Below, one piece after another: positions 1 through 7,375 of a DNA stretch of 64,000 nucleotides. How positions within the stretch are numbered: position 1 is the stretch's first letter; every line of letters begins with the position of its first letter. Made by a program: the position numbers and the translations under genes. Origin of the DNA: Gracilibacillus salitolerans (lineage in GTDB: Bacteria; Bacillota; Bacilli; Bacillales; Amphibacillaceae); contig NZ_CP045915.1 in NCBI RefSeq assembly GCF_009650095.1, positions 4,836,001-4,900,000 on the forward strand. The letters run 5' to 3'. The notes below the pieces were generated by a model. It did not search any database and was not told where the DNA came from. It was given only the letters and a program-made list of their open reading frames with translations.

Positions 1-389
1 GAGGTAACTGCTTCATATGGTAATTCACTTGGAATAGTTGGAATGTCCTCTAAATCATCCTGTAAATAATCCTGAATATCTTCACCATCTCGAACAGACC
101 ATTGTGCAACTGGTGTAACCCCTAGCGCAACTAAATAATCTTCTAGATAAGATCCAATCACTCGTTCAGGATTTGCCGGAACCTCTACTTCATGACCCAT
201 CGCATCTGTTACGGTTCTTGTTCCTTCATCTTCTGTCTCTGTATCGTTAGCAGTTTGATCCTCTGTTGCTTCGTTTTCATCTGTAGAAGATTCTGCTGGT
301 TCTGTATCTTCATTATTGCCACAAGCTGCTAATAGAAATAAAAAAGCAGCAGCTAAACATATTAACCAACTTTTTCTATATGCTTTCAC
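1..389 (-). CDS. Iron-siderophore ABC transporter substrate-binding lipoprotein (3' end beyond window)
   Basis: The N-terminal 129 residues are visible. A GTG start at 387-389 has an AGGAGG-type site about 10 bases upstream. A lipoprotein signal follows, with lipobox LLAACG and Cys23 as the lipidated residue. Next come an acidic Glu/Asp/Thr-rich linker and the start of a periplasmic-binding fold with 'DAMGHEVEVPANPERVI', typical of FecB/FhuD-type siderophore receptors. It is divergent from two FecCD permease genes and shares a Fur-box region with them. The layout recalls the B. subtilis yfiY / yfiZ-yfhA locus. The role is capture of a ferric siderophore, probably hydroxamate or citrate type, outside the membrane. 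The ligand cannot be told from this fragment. Confidence 0.88.
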   Translation of the reverse strand, partial: MKAYRKSWLICLAAAFLFLLAACGNNEDTEPAESSTDENEATEDQTANDTETEDEGTRTVTDAMGHEVEVPANPERVIGSYLEDYLVALGVTPVAQWSVRDGEDIQDYLQDDLEDIPTIPSELPYEAVT

Positions 390-438
390 TTTGATAATTT
401 CCTCCTTATGCTATGTAACACAATTCGCTCTTTTAAAT

Positions 439-457
439 GATAACAATTTTCATTTTC
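439..457. promoter_or_regulatory. Fur box
   Basis: The 19-mer GATAACAATTTTCATTTTC matches the Fur consensus GATAATGATAATCATTATC at 14 positions. It lies between the divergent binding-protein and permease genes, so iron-dependent repression of the uptake locus is likely. Confidence 0.65.
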
Positions 458-532
458 AATTACAAGAATTATTTTTCGAGAAAAACAAAACATCTATCTA
501 TCAATCTCTATCTTTTTCCCTTATACTAGAAT

Positions 533-551
533 GATAATAGTTCTCAGTTTG
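533..551. promoter_or_regulatory. Second, weaker Fur-like site
   Basis: GATAATAGTTCTCAGTTTG begins with a perfect GATAAT half-site and matches the Fur 19-mer at about 11-12 positions. It sits just upstream of the ribosome site of the first permease gene. Confidence 0.4.
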
Positions 552-569
552 TTAAGGAGTCTGTACAGA

Positions 570-1595
570 ATGTCTTTTTCAAGAAATAATAAACGAAATT
601 CCCGACCACTGGTTGCTTCATTCGTCATTATCGGTGGTTTCATTATACTTCTTCTTTCATTAGTAGTTTCCATCATATATGGTGCGGCGGAAATCGATTT
701 ACCAACAACTTGGGACGCACTGACACAATTTGATCCCAATGAAACAGCACATCAGATTATTCGTAATTTACGTCTTCCACGTGGATTAGCTGCTGCACTG
801 ATTGGCGCAGCACTTGCTGTTTCCGGTGCGATTATGCAAGGGATGACCAGAAATGCCTTGGCATCCCCATCCATTATGGGGATAACGGCTGGTGCCAGTT
901 TTATGATTGCTGTAGCAATGGCAATTACACCACAAGTTTCATCTTTAGCTATGATGATATGGGCATTTGCTGGTGCCGGATTAGGTGCTGGAATCGTCTT
1001 TGGTGTAGGATCTATTTCTAAAAGTGGCCTCACTCCTGTTAAATTAGCATTAGCTGGTACTGCTGTTACATCGATGTTAAGCGCACTTTCTTCTGGCATT
1101 GCTATTCATTTTAATATTGCCAAGGATATGAGCTTCTGGTATGCAGGTGGGGTGGCCAGTGTCCAATGGATCCATGTCCAATTACTGGCACCGATTGTAA
1201 TTATAGGGCTGCTTATCGCTCTCTTACTATCAAAATCGATTACTGTATTAAATTTAGGTGAAGATGTTGCTAAAGGGCTTGGGCAACAAACTGTCCTTCT
1301 GAAAATCATCGCAACCATAGTTGTGCTCTTATTAACAGGAGCCGCTGTCGCTGTAGCAGGAACCATTGGATTTATCGGGCTAGTCATTCCACACATTACC
1401 CGTTTCCTTGTCGGAGTTAATTATAGATGGATTATTCCAGCTGCTGCTGTCTTAGGGGCTCTATTGCTTGTCCTTGCTGATACAGCTTCGCGTATGGTCA
1501 ATCCTCCATTTGAAACACCAGTAGGTACGATGACTGCATTAGTAGGGGTCCCCTTTTTCCTCTATCTTGCTAGACGTGAAGGGAGAGGATTGTAA
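570..1595 (+). CDS. FecCD-family siderophore ABC permease, subunit 1
   Basis: The protein has 341 residues when started at the ATG at 570, which has AAGGAG ten bases upstream. An upstream in-frame ATG at 531 lies inside the Fur-like site and lacks a ribosome site. FecCD features are present: 'RLPRGLAAALIGAALAVSGA' near the N-terminus, the coupling-helix region 'GLGQQTVLL', 'GTIGFIGLVIPHITR' and 'LLLVLADTASR' near the C-terminus, and about nine to ten membrane helices. The stop overlaps the next start by one base, so the two permeases are translationally coupled. It forms half of the membrane channel of an iron-siderophore importer. No ATPase gene is nearby, so a shared ATPase such as YusV is presumably used (inference). 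Confidence 0.9.
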   Translation: MSFSRNNKRNSRPLVASFVIIGGFIILLLSLVVSIIYGAAEIDLPTTWDALTQFDPNETAHQIIRNLRLPRGLAAALIGAALAVSGAIMQGMTRNALASPSIMGITAGASFMIAVAMAITPQVSSLAMMIWAFAGAGLGAGIVFGVGSISKSGLTPVKLALAGTAVTSMLSALSSGIAIHFNIAKDMSFWYAGGVASVQWIHVQLLAPIVIIGLLIALLLSKSITVLNLGEDVAKGLGQQTVLLKIIATIVVLLLTGAAVAVAGTIGFIGLVIPHITRFLVGVNYRWIIPAAAVLGALLLVLADTASRMVNPPFETPVGTMTALVGVPFFLYLARREGRGL

Positions 1596-2590
1596 TGGTA
1601 TCACAAAAAAGAAAAACAGGATTATTACTGATAGGACTCCTTCTCGCGATTTTTGTAACACTATTAATTTCACTTAATACAGGAACAATGACGATCGGTC
1701 CTATAGACGTATGGAAAACAATAATAGGGCAAGGTAGTGATCAGAATGAGCTTGTATTATTTGATTTCCGTTTACCACGAATGGTAATAGCACTCTTAAT
1801 CGGAGCGGGTATGGCGATATCCGGAGCCATTTTACAAGGGGTCACCCATAATGAATTAGCCGATCCCGGTATTTTAGGGATTAATAGTGGGGCAGGTTTT
1901 GCTGTTGTATTATTTATCTATTTAACACAAGGAAGTACATCCTCCCAAGTGTTTATACTCCCATTAGCTGCACTTGCAGGAGCGGTGTTAGCTGCGATAT
2001 TAATTTATCTGATTTCCTGGAAAAATGGTGTCTCTCCGATTCGATTGATATTAGTCGGTATTGGTATTAATGCTGCTTTTTCGGCTTTAATTATTGTCTT
2101 CCAATTGAAAATGGATCCGAATAATTTTACTCAAGCTACCATCTGGCTGTCCGGTAATATTGCAGGGACGGATTGGACTTATACCCTCACTTTATTACCG
2201 TGGATTCTCATACTACTGCCGATTACATTTTATAAATCAGGAACATTAGATACTTTACACCTTGGTGATGAAACCGCACAAGGTCTTGGAACACATGTGG
2301 AGAGAGAACGATTATTCTTACTTTTTGTTGCCGTAGCACTTGCAGGTGCAAGTGTAGCTGTAGGAGGAGCTATTGCTTTCCTCGGCTTGGTGATCCCCCA
2401 CCTTGCACGAAAATTAGTTGGATCACGTCATAAGCATATGCTCGTAATCTCTGCTTTATTAGGTGCACTGCTATTACTTGCAGCTGATACAATCGGTCGA
2501 AATATACTTGCACCCTCTGAAATACCTGTTGGTTTAATTGTTTCGCTAATTGGTGGGAGTTATTTCGTTTATCTTTTAATGAAATCTTAA
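1595..2590 (+). CDS. FecCD-family siderophore ABC permease, subunit 2
   Basis: This 331-residue polytopic protein starts at an ATG overlapping the stop of the preceding permease, with GGGAGAGG just before it. It has the paralogous FecCD motifs 'RLPRMVIALLIGAGMAISGA', 'GAIAFLGLVIPHLAR' and 'LLLAADTIGRN'. With its partner it should form the heterodimeric inner-membrane channel that takes ferric siderophore from the divergently encoded lipoprotein. The pair resembles YfiZ/YfhA in B. subtilis, but siderophore specificity cannot be read from the permeases. Confidence 0.9.
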   Translation: MVSQKRKTGLLLIGLLLAIFVTLLISLNTGTMTIGPIDVWKTIIGQGSDQNELVLFDFRLPRMVIALLIGAGMAISGAILQGVTHNELADPGILGINSGAGFAVVLFIYLTQGSTSSQVFILPLAALAGAVLAAILIYLISWKNGVSPIRLILVGIGINAAFSALIIVFQLKMDPNNFTQATIWLSGNIAGTDWTYTLTLLPWILILLPITFYKSGTLDTLHLGDETAQGLGTHVERERLFLLFVAVALAGASVAVGGAIAFLGLVIPHLARKLVGSRHKHMLVISALLGALLLLAADTIGRNILAPSEIPVGLIVSLIGGSYFVYLLMKS

Positions 2591-2667
2591 TAGTTGTTTA
2601 ATGAAATACCAGAAATAATTTGTTATGTTGATTGTAGTTCGTACTATTAAATAGGAGTTGATGAAAG

Positions 2668-3141
2668 TTGTATCGAAAAGTAGATGATTTTATTACGGAT
2701 TGGAATAATGGCGCACAAGGAACCATCCAAGTACTTGAATCATTAACAGATGAGAAGCTTGATCAAGCTATTGTGGAAGGACACAGTACACTTGGCTGGC
2801 TCGGTTGGCATTTAGCAATTTCTCCTGCTTTTTTCGCTGGAATTGTCGGATTAAACGTGAAAGCTTCCGGTAATCCAAGTGAAGTCCCTACACAAGCAGA
2901 AACGATTGTCCAAGCATACAAAAAAATAATAGAAGATGTACAAAAAGAAGCGAAAATTTTAACAGATGAGCAGTTAGCAGAGGAAATCGATAGCTTTGGT
3001 AATAAAACAACTCGTGGTGCTATGTTGCGAACGTTAATTGACCACCAAACACACCACCGTGGTCAAATGACAGTACTTCTTCGTCAAGCAGGATTAAAGG
3101 TACCTGGAATAATGGGGCCTACGAAAGAGGAAAGTAATTAA
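2668..3141 (+). CDS. DinB/YfiT-like four-helix metalloprotein
   Basis: The 157-residue protein starts at TTG 2668, with AGGAG ten bases upstream; the nearby ATG at 2661 is out of frame. It has the DinB-superfamily layout: 'GWLGWHLA' supplies an early His, and 'LIDHQTHHRGQM' the late His pair of the three-His metal site. Bacillus members are often thiol-dependent (bacillithiol or related) transferases or damage-inducible proteins of unknown reaction. The substrate is unknown. It stands alone and is followed directly by a dispersed repeat. Confidence 0.8.
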   Translation: MYRKVDDFITDWNNGAQGTIQVLESLTDEKLDQAIVEGHSTLGWLGWHLAISPAFFAGIVGLNVKASGNPSEVPTQAETIVQAYKKIIEDVQKEAKILTDEQLAEEIDSFGNKTTRGAMLRTLIDHQTHHRGQMTVLLRQAGLKVPGIMGPTKEESN

Positions 3142-3293
3142 ATAAGAAAAGCTTAGTGCGAGATAAAGGAATCACGGAGAGCTTGCGAACCGATGATGAC
3201 TTTCACCCAAGGGCATAAGGGCGATTCGTGAAGTCGCCTGGTTTCTGGGCTCGGAGCTAGACAAACACCCAAATTTTATACTTTCTTTCCTAG
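3142..3293 (+). repeat. Dispersed intergenic repeat, copy 1
   Basis: This copy shares long blocks with 44846-45023, in the same orientation: 'gagcttgcgaaccgatgatg', 'gggcgattcgtgaagtcgcc', 'ggagctagaca' and 'aaattttatactttcttt'. It lacks about 40 bases present near the 5' end of copy 2. Small stems such as GCGA/TCGC are possible. It carries no ORF and begins right at a gene stop, like bcr-type intergenic repeats of Bacillaceae. Confidence 0.8.
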
Positions 3294-3303
3294 TAGAACA
3301 AAA

Positions 3304-3333
3304 CAAGCACTCAAGGTTTGACTTAAGTGCTTG
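3304..3333. terminator. Bidirectional terminator between DinB gene and queF
   Basis: Inverted arms CAAGCACTCAAG and CTTAAGTGCTTG flank a short loop, with a T-run on the plus side and an A-run opposite. It can end transcription from both convergent genes. Confidence 0.8.
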
Positions 3334-3339
3334 TTTTTA

Positions 3340-3747
3340 TTATTCTGCATATTCTCTATGTGCTTCCGTAGTCAACTCAATTCCACCACGAGCTGTCTGA
3401 TAAACGGTAACTTTAACAGTAGCAGGTTCGATCGCCCACACAATATCATCCGCTATTTGAGCTGCTAATGATTCACAAAATGCACCGTGATCACGGAAAG
3501 ACCATAAATAAAATTTCATCGATTTTGACTCAATACACTTGTGACGTGGTATATAAGAAATTTCTACTTTGCCGAAATCTGGTTGTCCCGTCTTCGGGCA
3601 GACTGCAGTAAATTCTAATGCTCGAAAGGTAATATTTTGTACATTTGGCGCATCAAATGCTTCTTGTTTTAAAACTGCTTTTCCTTCTTCTACACTACTT
3701 GGTCTAGGCATTGGGCCTGACCTTGGTAAATAATAATTCTCTGACAT
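3340..3747 (-). CDS. queF: QueF-type preQ0 reductase (NADPH-dependent nitrile reductase)
   Basis: At 135 residues this is a short type-I QueF. The family enzyme reduces 7-cyano-7-deazaguanine (preQ0) to preQ1 in queuosine synthesis. Visible motifs are 'TAVCPKTGQPDF' with the thioimide-forming Cys50 and Asp57, the signature 'ESKSMKFYL', and 'TARGGIE'. Relative to B. subtilis QueF (C55, D62, F95-H96-E97) spacing is preserved, but the F-H-E triad reads F90-C91-E92, so the catalytic-site His is a Cys. About 30 residues of the usual length are missing. The gene is monocistronic under a preQ1-I riboswitch, which supports the queuosine role. The changed His leaves activity uncertain. Confidence 0.85.
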   Translation of the reverse strand: MSENYYLPRSGPMPRPSSVEEGKAVLKQEAFDAPNVQNITFRALEFTAVCPKTGQPDFGKVEISYIPRHKCIESKSMKFYLWSFRDHGAFCESLAAQIADDIVWAIEPATVKVTVYQTARGGIELTTEAHREYAE

Positions 3748-3754
3748 GTATATT

Positions 3755-3793
3755 CCTCCTAGTTTTGATAAAGCAGGATGGTTGCGAACTGCT
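3755..3793 (-). ncRNA. preQ1-I riboswitch (translational)
   Basis: The minus-strand sequence folds as P1 AGCAG/CTGCT around a TTCGCAACCATC loop. An A-rich tail TTTATCAAAAC then leads into TAGGAGG, closely resembling the compact Thermoanaerobacter-type preQ1-I aptamer. The pseudoknot partner in the tail is the ribosome site of queF, seven bases before its ATG. Ligand binding should therefore hide the Shine-Dalgarno sequence and turn off queF translation. Confidence 0.8.
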
Positions 3794-3892
3794 TATATTG
3801 GTCTAAAAAAGCATTATAGCAGAACTTATTGGAATTGCCAATCTGAGTTACTGATTGAGACCTATAAAGTGAGACTTCCAGCAGTGGGGGTT

Positions 3893-4765
3893 TTACGGAC
3901 GATTAGCACCAGCACCTTGATTAAAATACTCTTCCAATGTATGCTGGCCATGTTTTGGCGCTGTCATATTATCTAGTCCCATAAACGTTAGAAAAAATTC
4001 GATAGGTCCATAGGTTTTACTACTAGTAAATGTCTTGGCAAGTTTTAAAATAGCTAATCGGATCCAGTCTGGAATATATGTTATTTTAGGTTTCTTATTC
4101 AATGCAGAAAATGCAAGATGTGCAATTTCATTTAGAGTTAATACCTCCGGACCACCCACCTTTATTTCTAACACAGACTTGTCAATGGCTGACACACATA
4201 CTTCTGCTAAATCCTCACCATGTATGGGATTCATTTTGCCTTGGCCGTCTCCAAACAAATATACTCTTCCTCTTTTAGCCATCTGGTAAAAATCTGTCAT
4301 ATCTGAGAAAAAACCGTTGGGTCGAATAATCGTATAATCTAAACCAGACTGACTTAACTCATCCACAAATTTTTCTTTAGCAGCGCAAATTTTCACATCC
4401 CTCTTTTTGTCTCCTTTTAAAACCGATACATAAATAAACTTCTTCACGCTACTTTGTTTAGCTTCCTCTAATACATTTACATTCGCCTGATAATCCACAT
4501 CCATGTAAGTAAGCCCATCTTTTTGCCGAGTAATGCCGACCGTTGAAATCACTACATCAACATCTTTACAACAATTTTTTATGGTTGAAGGCTTTGTCAC
4601 TTCTCCCTCTATCACTTCATAGGGACGGTTTTCAACTTGTGGGAGCTTCTGCGGATTTCGAACAACGACTTTAACTGAAAAATTCTGATTCACTAATTCC
4701 TTTAAAAGAAAACTCCCTAGATATCCTGTAGCACCCACCAACAGTACCGACGGCTTTTTATTCAT
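3893..4765 (-). CDS. NmrA-like / atypical SDR NAD(P)-binding protein
   Basis: The 290-residue protein starts at ATG 4765, with AGGGGGA six bases upstream; the longer reading from 4783 has no site. It opens with a Rossmann motif 'VLLVGATGYLGSFLL' and has 'DVDVVISTVGITRQKDG' and 'KFIYVSVLKGD', as in the NmrA/YwnB/atypical-SDR group that binds NAD(P). These proteins act as sensors or as reductases on quinones or isoflavone-like compounds. No Tyr-x3-Lys catalytic pair is clear. It lies downstream of serC but behind a terminator, so it is probably a separate unit. The substrate is unknown. Confidence 0.75.
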   Translation of the reverse strand: MNKKPSVLLVGATGYLGSFLLKELVNQNFSVKVVVRNPQKLPQVENRPYEVIEGEVTKPSTIKNCCKDVDVVISTVGITRQKDGLTYMDVDYQANVNVLEEAKQSSVKKFIYVSVLKGDKKRDVKICAAKEKFVDELSQSGLDYTIIRPNGFFSDMTDFYQMAKRGRVYLFGDGQGKMNPIHGEDLAEVCVSAIDKSVLEIKVGGPEVLTLNEIAHLAFSALNKKPKITYIPDWIRLAILKLAKTFTSSKTYGPIEFFLTFMGLDNMTAPKHGQHTLEEYFNQGAGANRP

Positions 4766-4797
4766 TGCTATCCCCCTATTCACTTTGCGTTATCGTA

Positions 4798-4831
4798 CAA
4801 AAAGGAAGCAGTCGCACAACGCTGCTTCCTT
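4798..4831 (-). terminator. Terminator of serC
   Basis: On the minus strand GGAAGCAG pairs with CTGCTTCC across a ten-base loop, followed by a T-run (A-run at 4798-4803 on plus). It lies directly after the serC stop. Confidence 0.85.
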
Positions 4832-4835
4832 CATC

Positions 4836-5918
4836 CTACTGATGTTCTTTTTCAAATTTCTTCATAAATGCAATTAAATCTTCTACACCTTCAACTGGCA
4901 TCGCATTATAGATACTTGCGCGCATACCACCAACAGAACGGTGACCTTTTAACGTTTCTAGTCCTTCTGCTTGTGCTACTTTAACAAATTCACCATCTAA
5001 GTCATGATCTGGAATAACAAAAGGAATATTCATAATAGAACGGCTGTCTTCTTTAACAGGTGAAGCGTAAAATGGTGATTGTGCAACATAATCATATAAC
5101 ATTGCCGCCTTATCCTCATTTCGAGCTTGCATTTCTTTTAATCCGCCCAATTCTTTGATCCACTCAAAAACAAGTTTTGCGATATATACCCCAAAAGTGG
5201 GTGGTGTGTTGTAAAGAGAACCACTCTCGCTATGTGTCTGGTAATCCAGCATGGTTGGGCACTGTTCAGACGCGTTTCCAATTAAATCATCCCGCACGAT
5301 CACTACTGTTAAACCTGCAGGGCCGATATTTTTTTGTGCACCAGCATAGATCACGCCAAATTTAGAAACATCGATCTCTTCAGATAAAATATTGGAAGAC
5401 ATATCAGCAACCAATGGAACATTTCCTGTGTCAGGAATCTCATGGAATGCCGTACCTTCAATCGTATTATTGGTCGTTATATGCACATAATCCGCTTCTG
5501 GATCAATGATACTTGTATTAACTGTTGGAATATAAGTGAAGTTGGCATCTTCAGAAGAAGCAATCTCATTTACTTCGATAAATTTCTTCGCTTCTTTCAT
5601 CGCTTTTTTAGACCAAGAACCAGTGTTTACGAAATCTGCCTTGCCATTTTTCTTTAAGTTCAATGGAATCGCTGCGAATTGCTGGGATGCACCACCTTGA
5701 ACAAAAAGCACCTTGTAGTTGTCAGGGATATTCATTAAGTCACGTAAGAGACTTTCTGCTTCCGTAATAATATCCGTAAAAAGGCCTGAGCGGTGACTTA
5801 ATTCCATCACAGACATGCCAGAGTCTTTATAATTTGGTAATTCTGCTTGCGCTTTTTCTAAAACTTCTAACGGTAACATAGAAGGCCCTGCTGAGAAATT
5901 GTGTACTCGTTTCATCAT
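4836..5918 (-). CDS. serC: Phosphoserine aminotransferase
   Basis: The protein has 360 residues and starts at the first of two tandem ATGs (5918), eight bases after AGGAG. It begins '[12 protein letters not shown]', the SerC hallmark, and has the PLP-Lys region '[20 protein letters not shown]'. The C-terminal '[21 protein letters not shown]' is also typical. It transaminates 3-phosphohydroxypyruvate to phosphoserine, feeding serine and so one-carbon units. The leader carries a ZTP riboswitch and a terminator hairpin, which ties expression to folate and one-carbon status. serA and serB are not adjacent. Length and motifs are those of a complete enzyme. Confidence 0.95.
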   Translation of the reverse strand: MMKRVHNFSAGPSMLPLEVLEKAQAELPNYKDSGMSVMELSHRSGLFTDIITEAESLLRDLMNIPDNYKVLFVQGGASQQFAAIPLNLKKNGKADFVNTGSWSKKAMKEAKKFIEVNEIASSEDANFTYIPTVNTSIIDPEADYVHITTNNTIEGTAFHEIPDTGNVPLVADMSSNILSEEIDVSKFGVIYAGAQKNIGPAGLTVVIVRDDLIGNASEQCPTMLDYQTHSESGSLYNTPPTFGVYIAKLVFEWIKELGGLKEMQARNEDKAAMLYDYVAQSPFYASPVKEDSRSIMNIPFVIPDHDLDGEFVKVAQAEGLETLKGHRSVGGMRASIYNAMPVEGVEDLIAFMKKFEKEHQ

Positions 5919-5951
5919 TAACCACACTCCTAATTAAAATTAAACAGAAAG

Positions 5952-5975
5952 AGGTAAGGAATGTTATCCTTACCT
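5952..5975 (-). terminator. Expression-platform hairpin of the serC ZTP riboswitch
   Basis: AGGTAAGGA and TCCTTACCT pair around a short loop just 3' of the aptamer, followed by CTTTCTGTTT on the minus strand. This is the expected terminator (or anti-terminator switch) between aptamer and serC. The U-tract is imperfect. Confidence 0.7.
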
Positions 5976-6050
5976 TTGCCCAGGCGAGCGGCTATCGATA
6001 CTACGTGCTCCCTTGCGGTTAATCCGCACCCTCGCCAGTTACACGCAGCC
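5976..6050 (-). ncRNA. ZTP (pfl) riboswitch upstream of serC
   Basis: The minus-strand leader has the pfl-motif signatures in order: 'GTAACTGGCG', a GGTGCGG/CCGC-type stem, 'AAGGGAGCAC', a variable linker, then 'CGCCTGGGCAAA'. ZTP riboswitches bind ZTP/ZMP, which build up when 10-formyl-THF is short, and turn on purine and one-carbon genes. serC makes the serine used to charge folate. A second copy lies upstream of folD. Confidence 0.85.
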
Positions 6051-6065
6051 TATTACTTTGTGAAA

Positions 6066-6094
6066 ATTATAACAATATTCACACAATTTTTCAA
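6066..6094 (-). promoter_or_regulatory. SigA promoter for the serC leader
   Basis: TTGAAA (6089-6094) and a perfect TATAAT (6066-6071) are separated by exactly 17 bases on the minus strand, placed to start transcription just before the ZTP aptamer. Confidence 0.8.
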
Positions 6095-6266
6095 TTAAAT
6101 TCTTTGTGAATGTTCTAATTAATACTTCTATATCTTTGTATCTTCATTTAGCAGTATTTTTAGTCTATACTTTTTCGCAAATAAATAAGTAAGAAATTCG
6201 TAACAGTTTACATTTGAAAAGTGTGATAAAATAACTAAGGTAGAATAAAAAGCTAGGAATGATAAC

Positions 6267-6974
6267 ATGCAGACGATAATCTTTGATGTTGATGACACAT
6301 TATACGATCAGTTACAGCCTTTTCGAAAGGCGGTTGTTCAGCAGTTAGATACATCCTTCTCCGAATCGGAGATCGTGTCTTTATATAAAATAAGCAGAAA
6401 ATACAGTGATGAAGTTTTTGAAAAGTATATGAGTGGTGAGATTACTGCTCTTTCATTACAAACTTACCGCATTACCAAAGCTTGCGAAGAATTTGGAATA
6501 GCCCTCAGCTATGATCAAGCAGTTCATTTCCAGGAAGTATATTTAGCGGAACTGCAAAAAATACAATTGTTTGATCCGATGAGACAACTGCTCGAACAAT
6601 TGTCCGGGCAAGGTAAACAGTTAGCGGTTTTAACCAATGGTGAGCTCGACCATCAGATGAGGAAAGTCAAGCAGCTCCAGCTCACAAACTGGATTCCTGC
6701 TGATCACATTTTTGTCTCTGGAGACGTTGGGCACTCGAAGCCTAGCATCCAAGTCTTTGAACACGTTGAGAGAAAACTAAAGTTAGAGAAACAAGAAACA
6801 CTCTATATTGGCGATTCATTTGAAAATGACATTTTCGGAGCAAAAAAAGCAGGATGGAATGCCGTTTGGATGAACCATCGAAAACGAAAAACTTCACAAC
6901 ATACAGTAAAACCTGATTATACCGTAGAATCACCTGAAGACATTTTAACGATTGCATCTAAGTGGAGGGATTAG
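6267..6974 (+). CDS. HAD-superfamily hydrolase (YjjG/nucleotidase-like)
   Basis: The 235-residue protein has all four HAD motifs. Motif I is 'IIFDVDDTLYD' with the nucleophile Asp and the general acid two residues later; motif II is 'LAVLTNGE', motif III includes 'GHSKPS', and motif IV is 'LYIGDSFENDIFGA'. A helical C1 cap lies between motifs I and II. The family contains pyrimidine 5'-nucleotidases and sugar-phosphate phosphatases, and the substrate here is unknown. The PilZ gene starts two bases after the stop, so the two are likely co-transcribed. Confidence 0.85.
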   Translation: MQTIIFDVDDTLYDQLQPFRKAVVQQLDTSFSESEIVSLYKISRKYSDEVFEKYMSGEITALSLQTYRITKACEEFGIALSYDQAVHFQEVYLAELQKIQLFDPMRQLLEQLSGQGKQLAVLTNGELDHQMRKVKQLQLTNWIPADHIFVSGDVGHSKPSIQVFEHVERKLKLEKQETLYIGDSFENDIFGAKKAGWNAVWMNHRKRKTSQHTVKPDYTVESPEDILTIASKWRD

Positions 6975-6975
6975 C

Positions 6976-7350
6976 TTGCGATACAAAAGAGAAGAAGGCT
7001 TCCGTTATGCATTTGAAGTTCCTTTAGAGGCTACTTTTCAAATTATGAAAATAAATGATGAACATATAGAAAGCAAGACAGGGAAAGCATTTATTTATGA
7101 TATAAGTCCTAGAGGATTAAAGCTTTCTACTGAACTTGATTTGTACTACAAGAAAAATCAGATTGAAGTAAGAACAACCTTTACATTACAGTCTGAACAT
7201 ACAGTTACCGGTGAAATCGTTTGGCAAGATGAGAATTACCGAGAAGGCTATTTCTATGGCATTGACTTGCATATTAGTGACGATTCATCGAGTTCCATTG
7301 TTCACGAGTTAAAACATTATGTGAAAGATAATCATTTCCACCAGGATTGA
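6976..7350 (+). CDS. PilZ-domain protein (putative c-di-GMP receptor)
   Basis: The 124-residue protein starts at TTG 6976, preceded by GGAGGG. The N-terminus has the Arg-rich stretch 'YKREEGFRYAFEVPL', and the centre has 'YDISPRGLKLS', which fits the PilZ D/NxSxxG motif. It is a single PilZ domain without an attached effector. It probably binds c-di-GMP in the cytoplasm and acts on a partner. A diguanylate cyclase is encoded at 12615-13736. The exact RxxxR spacing is not textbook, so binding is inferred. Confidence 0.75.
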   Translation: MRYKREEGFRYAFEVPLEATFQIMKINDEHIESKTGKAFIYDISPRGLKLSTELDLYYKKNQIEVRTTFTLQSEHTVTGEIVWQDENYREGYFYGIDLHISDDSSSSIVHELKHYVKDNHFHQD

Positions 7351-7375
7351 CTTCTTTCGTTTTGGAGTGAGATTG

